Assembly: GCF_033568475.1 (NCBI RefSeq)
Contig: NW_027331831.1
Coordinates: 15,190,001 to 15,254,000, forward strand
DNA: 64,000 nucleotides
Source of the DNA: Henckelia pumila
Lineage: Eukaryota; Streptophyta; Magnoliopsida; Lamiales; Gesneriaceae
Direction of reading: 5' to 3'
The notes beneath the pieces were generated by a model. It did not search any database, was not told the origin of the DNA, and saw only the letters and a list, made by a program, of their open reading frames with translations. The number at the start of each line of letters is the position of its first letter. Position 1 is the stretch's first letter. Below, piece after piece: positions 10,628 to 23,317 of the stretch. The translations under genes and the position numbers were made by a program.

Positions 10628-13594
10628 CGCAACTACCGATCTTGCTTAAGCAAAGTGCTTCCTGATCTTGCTTGACATCTACGTTAATTTTTCTTTCTGG
10701 GAATCACAATGGTTATGCCTAAATAATTGGAATGCGCTGCCCGTATTACTCCAAAAAATTGAATTTGATTTAAAATTGAAGGGAGAATGAATAAGGTCTT
10801 TTCTTTTCTGCAATTATGTAAATTAATCATGCGAGTTCTCTGGACAAAATAGATTTATCCCCCATTTAGATTAGTACTTATACAATTTTTTTAATAATTT
10901 TTTTAAAAAAAAATATATTGTATAAAATGATTTTAAAATTATTTTTAAGGACTATTCTATAAAAACGTTATTTACAATTAAAAATTAGTATGACTTATTC
11001 TACACCATTGTTTTCAATTCTAAACATATTAACAAATACACATCTCGATTGTTTTTAAAGATTATACTTGAAACTTTTTTAAAAATATTTTTTAAAAATT
11101 TTGTCCAAACACATACTTTAAATATTTCAACTTATAAAACGCTAAAAATATTTTTAAACTATTCAACTTTCCATCTTCAAACATTACCTTTTCCTGTGAA
11201 ATAATTAAATAATTTCTTCTTTTGAAAAAAAAAATCTAACTCATGAGTTTCTTCGAATTTGCTAAATCATTTACTTTGATAAAGCAGTTTCTTTTTCCAG
11301 GAAATCAGAAAATGTTTCATTCATATCCGTTTGAAAAAGCGCATCTGATTACTGCATCCAAACATAAGAATAATTCTAGCTTTTATAAAAAGAAACACAT
11401 TTTACAAAGTGGTTTGTTGCATCCAAACTGACTTTGAGAGAGAAGGTGAACCAACCGAAGAATAGTTGGTAAGATCTAAAGATTAATCAATTTACAAATG
11501 AGTCACCATCTGGCTGAAATCATATAAATATTGTTCATTATTAAGTAGTGCTTCTACCAAGATTTGCAAGTATAAACCAAGATATCTTTTTTTCTTTTTG
11601 AAATAGTGAAAAACAAGGTTTTATGGTATATATCCAGTGAGTCGAAAAAATTAACGAAGAACAAAGTCAGAAAACTGAGACAGAAAAATCAGACAAAACA
11701 TCATCGATCGTCTTCAAATGGACGCTGGGAAAAGGATGTCAAACGGGGCACAATTATTATGCGTTGAATTATTTCAACCTGGATAATCATCGTTAGTGCA
11801 CAATCTAATTTGAAAAGAAAAAAGAACGACTTTCAAATCAATGGCTCCACTGGCTGCCACTGGTTACACCTTTCAACCTTCTCCCCTGGATATGAAACGA
11901 GAGTGAGATGCAGAGAACGAACTCGAGAAAAAGGGGCAAACTTTGACAAAGACAGAAATATTAAGATGTTTACAAAAGGATCGGCCGAATTTAAAAGAAT
12001 CAACAATCTATCAGCAAATTCTACCGAAAAAGTGAACCAAAATGAAACCCTATTAAGATGTTTACTCTTATCAAGATCCAAGGTTTTGTGGAGCACATGG
12101 CTATCGTGCTCACGGTTGATGAGGATCAAACCCTCACAGGCATGCCCTGTGAGCAAGTTGCATATAAGCGGCTAACTCTTGAATTGGGTTCCATTGAATT
12201 TTGGAAGCACTGAATCAAAAGAAGTATTACCGTAGAAACTAATGGACCACATGGATTAGCTCACTCATCTTACAGATTATAAACAAAGAGCTTATCAAGA
12301 TTCTGGATGAGGAAAATACAGTATTTGGATGGCCATCCAATGAGTTTGTTCAAAAGGACTAGGGTTCATCCGGCTTCAACACGTCTACTCATGTTCAATG
12401 AATCTGAGCTCTTTTTCCAAAAAGCAGCTTCGCTCTCGAGAACACATGTTATTTCAAAGTCATTTATTATGGGGACGGGCACAACCAATAGGGAACAATG
12501 GGTGAGAAATTTTGGACCAAGACAATCATGGACGTGTAACTTTGTACATATGATATTTAGGACGTAGGACCTGTAACCAAAAACAAGATAATCACTTTGC
12601 ACATATGGTATTTAGGGCTCGGGACCTGTAATCAAATTAAACTTCTACCAAAAGGGGCTTTAATATGATGAATGCCTATGAGGACACTATCAATGAAAAA
12701 CAATGTTTGACCATATTTGGTGGCACATTTCTATTAGAAGATTGATCTTCTAGGACAATATTGATAATGCATGTCTTGTTAGCCCACATACCTGAGTAGG
12801 GCCCGAAACCAAAAGACTAACCTTCTCTGTGAAACAGCTGCGCATGTTAGCTATTTAACAATTACCAGTTCAGGACATGGGACATAACACTGGCCACCCT
12901 ATGAGAGCAATCAATATTCAGTGTATGCATATCTATCCAACACTGTTCTATATATATTCACAAAGAAAAACTACTTGCTTTATGCCCATGGTCCTTCAGG
13001 GAACTGATAAATTGGCATGAATCCGCACCAAATCACACCTACATGCACACATCCGTGTCTTTCTATAAGATCTGGTAACAAATAACTCTGTATGGTGCTT
13101 GGTGGCATGTCCAGGATTTTGAAGGGGCCAACATATCTTTTGGGACAAGCCCTACATAGTCTCAGAAGTTTACATATTGGCAATATGTATGGGTGACAAG
13201 ATTTAAAATGCTGAAACTAGAGTGCATTTCAAGGTTTCTCAACCAAATATCAATTGCTACTAGCACACAGCACCTCCAAACATATGTTGAAACCGGGATG
13301 AAAGGGTAGATATTTCATTTTCTACATCGCGGAAATGCAGTCTGAGAACCTGAGAGGCTCTCCAGTGAATTAGAATCGAAATACGTTGAGGTTATGACAC
13401 TGTAATTGACTGTGGTAATTTAGTGATGCATCTTATACATGTGAAAGTTCTAATCTTTCTCCTGTTGTCCCACGAATTGAAACGAAAAGGCAGAAATGCC
13501 AATAAAATCGAAATCAGAAAAGAAAGGAGAACACATTTTCACGGACAACTTCTGGAAGTACCCAGATGGAAAACTCACCTTCAAACACATAATC
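10628..13594. other. Intergenic DNA between the zinc-ribbon gene and NDUFB7
   Basis: No conserved gene is seen. The left part (10850-11200) is AT-rich. A small imperfect duplication lies at about 12541-12636 (TTTGTACATATGATATTTAGG against TTTGCACATATGGTATTTAGG, about 56 bp apart, each followed by GGACCTGTAA-CAAA). Open frames at 11810-12175, 12307-12567 and 12980-13183 (minus) match no family I know. The right end probably includes the 3' UTR of NDUFB7. Confidence 0.5.
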
Positions 13595-13888
13595 TCAAGC
13601 ACCAGCAGTTTTGGGGACAAGGGGAATGGAATGGTTTGCCGACTGGGCTCCTCGCTCTCGGATCTTCTGCATCTGCAGCATCCTCTCCATGACGAGTTCG
13701 TACTCACACTTCTCATAGGAGTGGCGCTCCGTCTCGCACTTCCACGGCAGGTAAAACTCGGCCTGCCGGCATTTGTTGAGCGGGATCAGCAAATGGGCAC
13801 ACTGGTCTCTGTACGGAATTGGGACCCTCGCCTCCGCCATCTCTTCCTGCGTCGCTATCATCTTCTTCGATGAGCCGGAAATCTCCAT
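13595..13888 (-). CDS. NDUFB7: NADH dehydrogenase (complex I) 1 beta subcomplex subunit 7, B18 subunit
   Basis: A single exon encodes 97 residues beginning MEISGSSKKMIATQEEM and ending PLVPKTAGA. It is an accessory subunit of mitochondrial respiratory complex I on the intermembrane-space side of the membrane arm. Family members carry a twin CX9C fold that is oxidised by the Mia40 import pathway. Both CX9C motifs are present: C-AHLLIPLNK-C and C-ETERHSYEK-C. The block YEKCEYELVMERMLQMQKIRE is the family signature. The start at 13888 was chosen because plant homologues begin ME-x-GSSKKMIATQ. The frame stays open for 43 more codons upstream, but that stretch looks like a 5' leader. The segment after KIRE is a few residues shorter and more divergent than in Arabidopsis, as I remember it. 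Confidence 0.93.
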   Translation of the reverse strand: MEISGSSKKMIATQEEMAEARVPIPYRDQCAHLLIPLNKCRQAEFYLPWKCETERHSYEKCEYELVMERMLQMQKIRERGAQSANHSIPLVPKTAGA

Positions 13889-15785
13889 CAGATGAATGAA
13901 TTGATCCCTCCCTCGATTCGTGTTTTCTAGGTTTCGATTTTTGGTCCCAATCGAATTGAATTGAATAAATGGGTTGTAAGACTTTGTTCGGGATTTCAGC
14001 AAGTCGAATTGTAACAACTCTAGAAAAAATATTTATTTCTCTGGTTTATTGATAATTTTGTGTCACATCATGATGAGAAATTATTTAATGGGAAAATTGT
14101 AGTTAAATTCTCATTAACAAACTCAAATTATTTCTCGGTCCCTATTTTATAGTTTTTATTTTCTGAAAAAAGTCTGACATGTGTTTGAACTCTCTAATTG
14201 AGGCTAAATTACGAAATTGTCCTCAACTTTAAAAGAATCAATAATACTCATTTGAACAATCAATCTATATTTAATAATAGTTTTTTTCTCTTTCCAATCC
14301 AACATTTCCCCAATCTTCTTTCTCCTTGAACCCTTACGGATAAATCAACGACGATCTACATATTTGTGTCGACATTTGGTGCAACAAATTGAGGCGAAAG
14401 GAGTTTAAAGCCAAGAAGCATTAGATTTCGAATTCTTTGAGAAAAAACAGCATCGAACCAACAAGTTTAAAGTATAATTTTTTTCTGAAAAATTTAAAAA
14501 AAATTATATCAAATTCCGTCTTGATGATTGGGGTTTTTCTTTCTTTTCCAATTGAGTTATTCTTTGAGGGTTGTCTACTTGTGTATATTGTGTTGTGGTT
14601 ATGTTAAAGTTCCATACATCGCATGAATTATACAGATCTTATGGACAATATTTAAGTTTTATGTATATGAGTGGGTCTGTGTTCATTTCAACCAATTGTG
14701 GATTTATATTTGAAATTCGTAATTGTTCTCGATTATAACGATATTATTGTCAATTTTTATATTTTAGTACTAGATTATAAATATTATATGAATGCCTTAT
14801 AGTATTCAAATCTGCTGCCTAAAAGTGTGATTTTGTGATTTTTGTTGTTGTTGTTGGAATATGCTATGAATAAAGTCCTGATATTGTTTATCTTATTGAT
14901 GTTATTTTTGTGGAATATGTTTGAGCGATTTTTTGATATTTGTTATGGTTTTAGTGATTGTATTAAATTTTGTGTCATCGTGTGAATTGCACAGATTTTT
15001 GATCAATCTTTGATTTTTCCGTTTGTGAGTGTGAATGAATCTCATTTACTGCAATTTTGAGATAGAATAGCCGAAATTTCTTATTGTTCTCGATTATAAC
15101 GATTTAATTTCGAATCATAATGGTTTTAATGCTGCATTATGACATAGATATTGATATTTTTTTATCATTAAAATGAAAATGGGCTGCTTGAATTTGTTAC
15201 TGTGTAATATTTTTTTTTATGTCATGTGTTATATGAATGAATGTATGATTTTCAATTTAAATTATTGAATGTAGTTTTTTTTAATAGTTTGATAATGAAA
15301 TCTATAAGTGATTCTTGTATTTTTTTTTTGGGTCGCTACAAGTAAAAGAACATAATTTTGTGATTTCAATCTTCATTGGATTCAACTTGATGGATATTTT
15401 TGCGAGCCTGAGAACAATATGCTGAAATTTCATTAGAAACCATGATTCTTCGATATGTATCTCCAATATCATCTGAGAAATATTCTACTTTCATATCAAT
15501 GCACTCTATTCGACGAGTTCACTTTTTCTCGAACAGACATCCGAGATTATCAAGGCAGTTGAACGACTATTTATGGGGAGTCATCATGTTAATGTTTGTA
15601 ACATTTAGTAGATAATTTTGTGAAGCTAATAATACTAAATCATTTATTATTCTCTAATTTTATTAAAATTTTCATACACAATTTTATCTTTCTAACCTCA
15701 ATATAAATTATTATTTTTTTATTTAGGTGTTGAGAAGTTACCGTCGACATAACAAAAAATATTGGGCTTCCATAATCAAGAAAAC
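13889..15785. other. NDUFB7 upstream region and intergenic DNA with an old direct duplication
   Basis: The first part must hold the NDUFB7 promoter (minus strand). No TATA box is clear. A diverged direct repeat spans roughly 14590-14830 and 14950-15190, offset by about 361 bp: both contain ATTGTTCTCGATTATAACGAT and a nearby TCG(C/T)(A/G)TGAATT.CACAGAT block. No gene is seen. Confidence 0.45.
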
Positions 15786-15793
15786 AACATATG

Positions 15794-16016
15794 ATAGGGT
15801 TGGGATACCGAACCAAAATACCAAATTTTCGAAATACCGTACCAAAATTTTTTCGATACATATACATTTTTTTGGTATATCGAAATTTTTTTCGGTATCT
15901 ATACAGTATTAGTATGGAATTTTTCTATACCAAAATTTCGGAATTTCGATATCGATATCGGTATGAATTTTTTTCATACCAATATTTTTGATACGGTATA
16001 CCAAAAACCTACCCCT
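15794..16016. mobile_element. hAT-like MITE, copy 1 (GGTAT-rich interior)
   Basis: The element starts ATAGGGTTGGGATA and ends AACCTACCCCT, an imperfect terminal inverted repeat. It is flanked by AACATATG at 15786-15793 and AACGTATG at 16017-16024, an 8-bp target duplication with one mismatch, as expected for the hAT superfamily. The inside is built from repeated GGTAT / ATACC and AAATTTCG words. No transposase is present. A related copy lies at 59512-59954. Confidence 0.7.
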
Positions 16017-16609
16017 AACGTATGCTCCATCTCTACACTTGCACAAGAGAAAAACGGTTATGGAAGTTGGCTAAAGCACGGACCTTTGAGGAGATATACA
16101 TGCTCCAATGTAAGTATTGCTGGTTTACGCTTGATTTCATTATTTTGTGAAACACACAGTTGTTTTATATTAATTTGAGTTTTGGTTGTAGTGTACTCTT
16201 ATGTATTGTTTTCTCTTGTGTTGTTTCAAATATATTTGAAATTATCTCGAATCAAAGACAATTAAAACTAATTTACTATTACTTTGGAAGGTCGGTCATA
16301 GTGACCCAAAATTTTATCCTGAGAAGTAGAAGGTTATGTGCTCAATTGAGACACATTTGTACTTGTCTAGGTCATGTGTTGTGCCGCAGAGACATTGTGG
16401 TGCAATCTTCAATTTTATGCTGTAAAATAATTTTTTTTACAAGGTAGAACTTGAAGAAACGAGTGAATGATAGATGTATTGTATCAACAGACTCAATAAT
16501 GAGAGGTAGATTGTAGTAAAAGCCTTTGATTGGTCACTGTCATAAAGCTATTAATTTTTTTTTATTGTTAGGCTCATAAGAGTAATTTCAAGCAGATTGG
16601 TCACTGTCG
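16017..16609. other. Intergenic DNA left of the tandem array
   Basis: No gene is seen. The word GATTGGTCACTGTC occurs twice (near 16527 and 16597), the second directly at the left edge of the tandem array. Confidence 0.4.
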
Positions 16610-19110
16610 TCTTGTGCCGTAAATCAAGCGTATTATCCCTAATATTTCTGAGAGTGTTCCAAATACCTTTCATTTAGAGCCGAAATCTTAGCTGCTATTA
16701 AATAGTTATCTTGATGGCCCAAATGATTGTCCTTGAAGTTGAAATAATTTATGCTCGATTAAGGCCAATGTATTCTATTAATGTGTACGTGTTGTTTCGG
16801 ATCTCGTGGTCTCATTTCTTTGAAATTAGTGGAGTTAAAATACATGTGTTGTCTTATAAATTAATGTAATAGATGATTAAAAAATCAGATTCAACAACTT
16901 ATGAGTTTGAAAGTTTGAATTATTACCCAATTGTAGTCATTGGGAGATAATTGACGTCAAAAAATGTGATCTCATTGAGTAATATTGATCATTGTGTTCC
17001 TCCTATACCTTAGACAAAGTAGTGCACAAGACATTACATGACAAACATTTGAGTAATTGTTCTACCAATCTTGAGGTATTGAAAACTCCTCATAAACGTT
17101 TGTTATGAGAAACATAGTAGCATCTTGGTGCATGTGCAAACGATGAATTCAAGTTCACAATGACATGTTCTATTGTGCCGAAAATCAAAAGTATAATCCC
17201 TGATATTTTTGGAATTGTTCCAAATACCTGGCATTTAGAGCCGAAATGTTGGACGCTGGGAAAGAATGATCTGTATGGCCCGAATGATTTTCCTTCAAGT
17301 TGAAACAATTTGTCCTCAATTAAAGCTAATGAATTCTATTAATGCGTATGTGTTGTGCCAGATCTCGTAGTTTTATATTCTTTGAGATTAGTGGAGTTAA
17401 AATACATGTGTCATCTTACAAATTGATGTAATAGATAATAAAAACTCAGATTCAACAACTTATGAGTTTCAAAGTTTGAATTATTACCCAATTGTAGCCA
17501 TTGAGAGACAATTGACATCAACAAATGTGATCTCATTGAGTAATGATCATTGTGTTCTTCCTATACCTTAGACAAAATAGTGCACAAAACATTACATGAT
17601 AAACACTTGGATAATTGTTCTACCGATCTTGAGGTATTGAAAAGTCCTCATAACGTTTTTTATTAGACATATAGTAGCATCTTGGTGCATGTGAAAACGA
17701 TAAATCTCAAGTTCACAATGACATTTCCTATTGTGCCGAAAATTAAGAGTATTACCCCTGATTTTGCTGGTATTGTTTCAAATACCTGACATTTAGAGCC
17801 GAAATCTTAGACGCTAGGACAGAGTAATCTTGATGGCCCAAATGATTGTCCTTCAAGTTGGAACAATTTATGCTTGATTAAGGCTATTGTATCCTATTAA
17901 TGCGTACGCATTGTGCCGGATCTCGTAGTCTCATATTATTTGGGATTAGTGGAGTTGAAATACATTCGTCATCTTACAAAGTGATGTAATAGATGATAAA
18001 AACCCATATTTAACAACTTATGAGTTTGAAAGTTTGAATTATTACCCAATTATAGTCATTGGGAGACAATTAACATCAACAAATGTGATCTCATTGAGTA
18101 ATGATTATTGTGTTCCTCCTATACATTAGACAAAGTAGTGCACAGAACATTACATGATAAACATTTGGGTAATTATTCTACCGATCTTGAGGTATTGAAA
18201 ACTTTTCATAACGTTTGTTACGAGACATATTGTAGCATCTTGGTGCATGTGCAAACGATGAATCTCAAGATTATATTAACATGTCCCATTGTGACGAAAA
18301 TTAAGAGTATTATCCCCGATATTGCTTGGATTGTTCCAAATACCTGACATTTATATTCGAATCTTGGACGCTAGAAAATAGTGATCTTGATGGCCCAAAT
18401 TATTGTCCTTCAAGTTGGAACAATTTATGCTCGATTAAGCCTAATGTATCCTATTAATGCGTACGCGTTGTGCTGGATCTCGTAGTCTCATATTCTTTGG
18501 GATCAGTAGAGTTGAAATACATGTGTCGTCTCACAAAGTGATGTAATAGATGAAAAAAACTCAGATTCAACAACTTATGAGTTTGAAAGTTTCGATTATT
18601 ACCCAATTGTGTCATTAGGAGACAATTGACATCAACAAATATGATCTCATTGAGTAAAGATCATTGTGTTCATCTTATACTTTAGACAAAGTAGTGCACA
18701 AGACATTTCATGACAAACACTTGGGTAATTATTCTACCGATCTCGAGGTATTGAAAACTCCTCATAACGTTTGTTATGAGGCATATTGTAGCATCTTGGT
18801 GCGTGTGCAAACGATAAATCTCAAAATCACAATGACATATCCTATTGTGCCGAAAATGAATACTATTATCCCTGATATTGTTGGGATTGTTCCAAATACC
18901 TGACATTTAGAACCAAAATCTTGGACGCTAGGAAAGAGTGATCTTGATGGCCCAAATGATTTTCCTTCAAGTTGGAACAATTTATGCTCGATTAAGGCTA
19001 ATGTATCTTATTAATGCGTACGCGTTGTGTCGGATTTCGTAGTCTCATATTCTTTGGGATTAGTGGAGTTGAAATACATGCGTCGTCTTACAAATTGATG
19101 TAATAGATGA
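16610..19110. repeat. Tandem array, about 4.5 units of about 558 bp
   Basis: The landmark CTATTAATG(C/T)GTA falls near 16775, 17336, 17894, 18451 and 19007, which gives spacings of about 561, 558, 557 and 556 bp. Other words repeat at the same spacing: TTGTGCCGAAAAT, CCAAATACCTG(A/G)CATTTAGA, TTATGAGTTTGAAAGTTTG, AAGTAGTGCACA and GCATCTTGGTGCATGTG. The first unit starts part way through (near TTGTGCCGTAAATC) and the last stops near GATGTAATAGATGATAAAA. Units differ by scattered substitutions and small indels. Two adjacent units keep a 79-codon frame (18108-18347 and 18664-18903) without an ATG-supported or known product. The array is not rDNA and matches no transposon domain that I can see. 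Confidence 0.9.
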
Positions 19111-21630
19111 TAAAATAACATAAATTATTCTACTTACCGGGATAAAATTTTATGTCACCAATACCAACATTTTCAAGTGAAAATAAAATAGGATCAAATC
19201 GTCTCAAATTCAGAATCATTCCATATTAATTTAGAATAATCTCGAACATTTACGACACAAACAAATAAACAATTGGGTATGAGAGAAACTCATTCTCTGC
19301 ACACACACACACACACACACATACAAATGTTATGATTTTGTGCACAACACATATTATAATGTTTATAACAAATTTTCATTGTCGTATGAATTGTTGATTT
19401 ATAACAAATTTTCATTTTCGTATGAATTGTTGTCAAATTACATTGGTATTGGTCATATAATATCATGATTACTACTTTGACAAATGTAGAAGATGAATAC
19501 ATTGTTCATTATTGAATGAGATCAACATAAGTGATATTGTTCATTATACAATTACAACAATTGCATAACTACATGTCATTATAAACTTTAAAAAATTTTA
19601 AATATAATATACGTTGATTAGTTTAATTAATAAGATTAAACTTATATTTGAACTCCAATATTGAAAGAGCATGTCTGATCATGTTGTTTGACGCAACACA
19701 TCCATAATAAGAATACAAATGCGACATAATTCAGCATAAATTGTTCTACTTAGCAGGATAAAATTTTAGGTCCGCAATACTAACATTGCCAAGTGAAAAT
19801 AAATTAGGATAAAATTATCCTGGATTCAGAATCATTCCATATTAATTTGAAACAATAGCGAACATTTATGGCATAAACAATTAAATAATTGAAAAATATA
19901 TAAAAATATTAACATTATCATTTATAACAGTATCAAATGTACAATAACAAGAAGAAAAATATGAAATTTGGGAACAATATGATAATAATCGAGCACTATA
20001 TCGGAATTTATGACCTTTAAATAATCATTCTAAAGTTCAAAATTCGATCAAATGCAACCATGAAATACATTAATATCTGGATCTTTGACCGTACAATCAT
20101 AAGCAAGTTTTATCCCTCGTTATATGTGTCATGAATATCATGCCTTGCCACTTCTTGTCTTTTCATACTTTGCGGTATTCTAACTCTACCCTATAATCTA
20201 TTTGCAAGTTGTTCTGCAGAGAAGAAGGATGATAAGATAACTCATATACCAATTTCATTTCACCAGTATCGGCTCTACGATGTCAACTGCTATATAGCTT
20301 GTTTCCACCGCATGTATCCAATTGCGATCCATAATTATGTGTCTTCCTTACGAACCCTTATCAATTCAATATAAAATAGCAATAATATCAAAACACAATT
20401 TCAATCTTAATAGATGTAACACAAACCATTATCAAAATCTCAATATGAACACACACACACACACACACACACATATTACCTCTCAAAATAAAAAAAATGT
20501 TAAGATGCTCATGTTTGCTTTCTGTCTTCAATTCGATCATTGTGAGTTTTATTCACATATAAAGATGAATCATAATAAGGACATTATCGTTAGAAACACG
20601 AACATCTTATGATGTGGTGCTCTGTATTGTATAATCATGAATTCTGGAGAAATTTCTGCACGTTTTTTTGTCTATACTCACAAATATATCCATCAAAATA
20701 CGCCCACTACAGATCGAGGTCACAAACATATGCTTCTTATATTTATAACAACCAAAAAACGCAATGTTGTAAAAACCACTTTGAGATTTTTAGTTTCGAT
20801 ATAATCAATAAAAAACATAACATTCAATGCAATAAGATAAAAAAAATGAAGATCATAACCCATTTCGCAACAAAAATATCACAAAATCATATTTTAAGTA
20901 GCAAATTCGAATACTATAAATACTATCCATATAATCTTTATAATCCAGTACTAAACTATAAAAATTGACAATAAAATTGTTATAATAAAGAACAATAACG
21001 AATTTCAGATAATAAATCTATAATTGATTAAGTAAAACCTAAATATTAATCATCAACTCTGTATAAATCAAACGATGTACGAAACTTCAACATAACCACA
21101 ACACAATAAAAAAAAACCTCAAAGAATCACTGAATTGGAAAGTAAAAAAAAAAAAGAAATAATCATCAAGATGAAATCATATAAAAAGTATATACCTTGA
21201 AGTTGTTGTTTTGATGTCGGTTCTACACAGAGATTTTTTAAATCCGACCCTTCTTCACTTTTTTTTCTCCTTTCACTTTATTTTTTACTAAAAAATTTAT
21301 AATATAGCCTTTAATAATTTAATAATCCTAAAATACCCTTTCTTTCTATTAATCATCTCATATAAATTAGTATGATTTAATAAAATTAAAATCAATTTCC
21401 ATAGTTGAAATAAACTTAAAAATTAAATACAGTAAAAATACAAAATTTTTTTATGTGTGAGATATATCTCGAATATAACAATAACAATAATATTCATTAT
21501 TATTTGATCCATATATAAGTTAATAGATCAAAATATACACTGCATATACGTTAAACATCCTTACTATTACCGACTTTTTTTTATTATAATTAATAATATT
21601 ATCATCTTAATTTTCTATTTTCCTCATATA
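19111..21630. other. AT-rich DNA with a second direct repeat pair and (AC)n tracts
   Basis: A block of about 150 bp at 19126-19276 recurs at 19727-19880 (shared words: CATAAATT.TTCTACTTA, CAAGTGAAAATAAA, CAGAATCATTCCATATTAATTT). The copies lie about 600 bp apart and are roughly three-quarters identical. (CA)n microsatellites lie at 19299-19321 and 20449-20472. The rest is AT-rich with no supported gene. The open frames at 20322-20968 look like chance. Confidence 0.55.
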
Positions 21631-21636
21631 ATGGAT

Positions 21637-21637
<1 letters not shown>

Positions 21638-21705
<68 letters not shown>
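21638..21705. repeat. (TAA)n followed by (TTA)n, self-complementary microsatellite
   Basis: About a dozen TAA units run directly into about nine TTA units. The two halves are reverse complements and could form one long A-T hairpin. Confidence 0.9.
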
Positions 21706-21707
<2 letters not shown>

Positions 21708-23317
21708 TTTGCTCTTATCATTTAATATTATGCATATTTAGCAGTATTATAATTATCAATATAATTTTTATGTATATCATATGTTTCTAATTGTAAAAAT
21801 AATAAATAATGAATTTTTAGTACTAAAAATTTAACTAATTCATTAAAATGTTATGGTTTTATTAAAGTTTTATTATTATTATAAATTAAATTTCAAAAAA
21901 AAATTCGAAAATAAAAACAAATGCAAATAATTAATTTATACTTAAGTGAAAACAAAGTTGCCTAATAAAATATGTAGTAGTTCCATAATTATAGTAATAT
22001 ATTTGTATGTTAATTTTAAAATAGTCTAAAGAATAAATTTGGAACTTAACATAATTAAAGGTTAGTTTAAAAAATTAACTTAAAGTAAGGCCAAATTTCA
22101 TTCTGAATATTTGTAGAGGCCATTTTTAAAAATACCTCATTTTGAGCCTTAATTATACCCATTTGTGATTTATGTCTTTTTTTAGTTATTTATTAAACAT
22201 AACTATAAATAGTAATCTCGAGCACAATATGAGTACACATTAGATTTTCAAATTAATATTATTTGTATAAAAGATTCAAAACTTTGAATGTGAATCTTGT
22301 AAGAATTTTTATATTTAATTTAATGTATAAGTTGAATGTTTGTCATCATGAAAATTCACGATGATTGTAATTAGTTGTTTTATAAAAAAATTACAGTTAA
22401 TGATAATCAAACACATGAATATATGATGGACCTTGATCTTAATACTAATTTTAGAATCAAATGCTCATCGCTTTGTCAAAAACTATAGTTAGTTGTGATT
22501 ATACAATTTCAATTTATTAAACCACATAACAAGTTCAAACGTATGTGTTGACGAATTAATCTATGCTATAACGAGAGTGTTTTCCATTCTATTTCAATGT
22601 CATTAAATCATGTAACTCACTCGTATTTTTATGAAAATTGACATATATGTTGACGATTCAATGACTAATATTTGACCACGTCATATTGAAAAAAATACTT
22701 CAAATATACGTCATATTGAAAAAAATACTTCAAATATAACATAAAATAATCATGTGTTGGGGAGAATTATTGCAAATCAAAAATATTTTATAATAAATTT
22801 TTTGATTTAAATATTAGTGAATATAGAATCATTACGTTAATACATTGTGACATAAAGATAATGCCTCTCTTCCTCATGATGTACTAAAATATAGATAATA
22901 TAATTATATTTCTAATAAGCAATTTGCTTTCATTCAATCTAATTAATATTAAAGCGATGCGATTTTAAAATGAAACTACCAAATATTCTTTTTTTGAATT
23001 TCACAAATTAAATATATTATATATTTTGACAGGATTAAATTTATATTTTTTAAAAGAGTTTAATGATGGATTTTTATTTTAAAAAAAGAATTGGACGTGG
23101 TTATAAATTGATCCAACAATTCAAAAAAAAAAAAAAAAAAAACAATTCAAGGATTGAATTAATGTTTCCCTACCAAACACGGCCTTGTTTTTGTCGCAGC
23201 AAAAAAGTAAGCTTTTATGGCAAATTAGAGAAATGGCGGTATATTGCCGCACAGTCTTTCTTTGGAGTATTCGGCCTGCTTTCCTCTCTTCCCCGTAACT
23301 GGGTTCTTGAAGGTGGA
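21706..23317. other. AT-rich DNA and CHR19 upstream region
   Basis: No gene is seen. A 30-bp word ending in AAAAAATACTTCAAATATA is duplicated in tandem near 22678-22740. An A-run of about 19 lies near 23125. The 5' leader of CHR19 probably starts in 23150-23317. The frame is open upstream of the CHR19 start to an ATG at 23063, but that stretch is low-complexity and not like the family. Confidence 0.45.

Noticed and set aside
12980-13183. Minus-strand frame with KRYVGPFKIL, like the end of a gypsy integrase
   Set aside because: The residues before and after do not continue the integrase pattern and no other retroelement part is nearby.
13889-14017. Longer NDUFB7 start giving 140 residues
   Set aside because: The added 43 residues are not in the family, which starts at the ME-x-GSSKKM block; they read as a translated leader.
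18108-18903. The 79-codon frame shared by two tandem units as a real gene family
   Set aside because: Other units do not keep it, there is no convincing start, and it is explained by the repeat itself.
20322-20968. Two consecutive open frames in AT-rich DNA
   Set aside because: Composition is low-complexity, one includes the (CA)n tract, and neither has recognisable motifs.
23063-23317. N-terminal extension of CHR19 from the ATG at 23063
   Set aside because: The 85 extra residues are low-complexity (poly-Lys from an A-run) and CHR19 homologues begin at MKRD.
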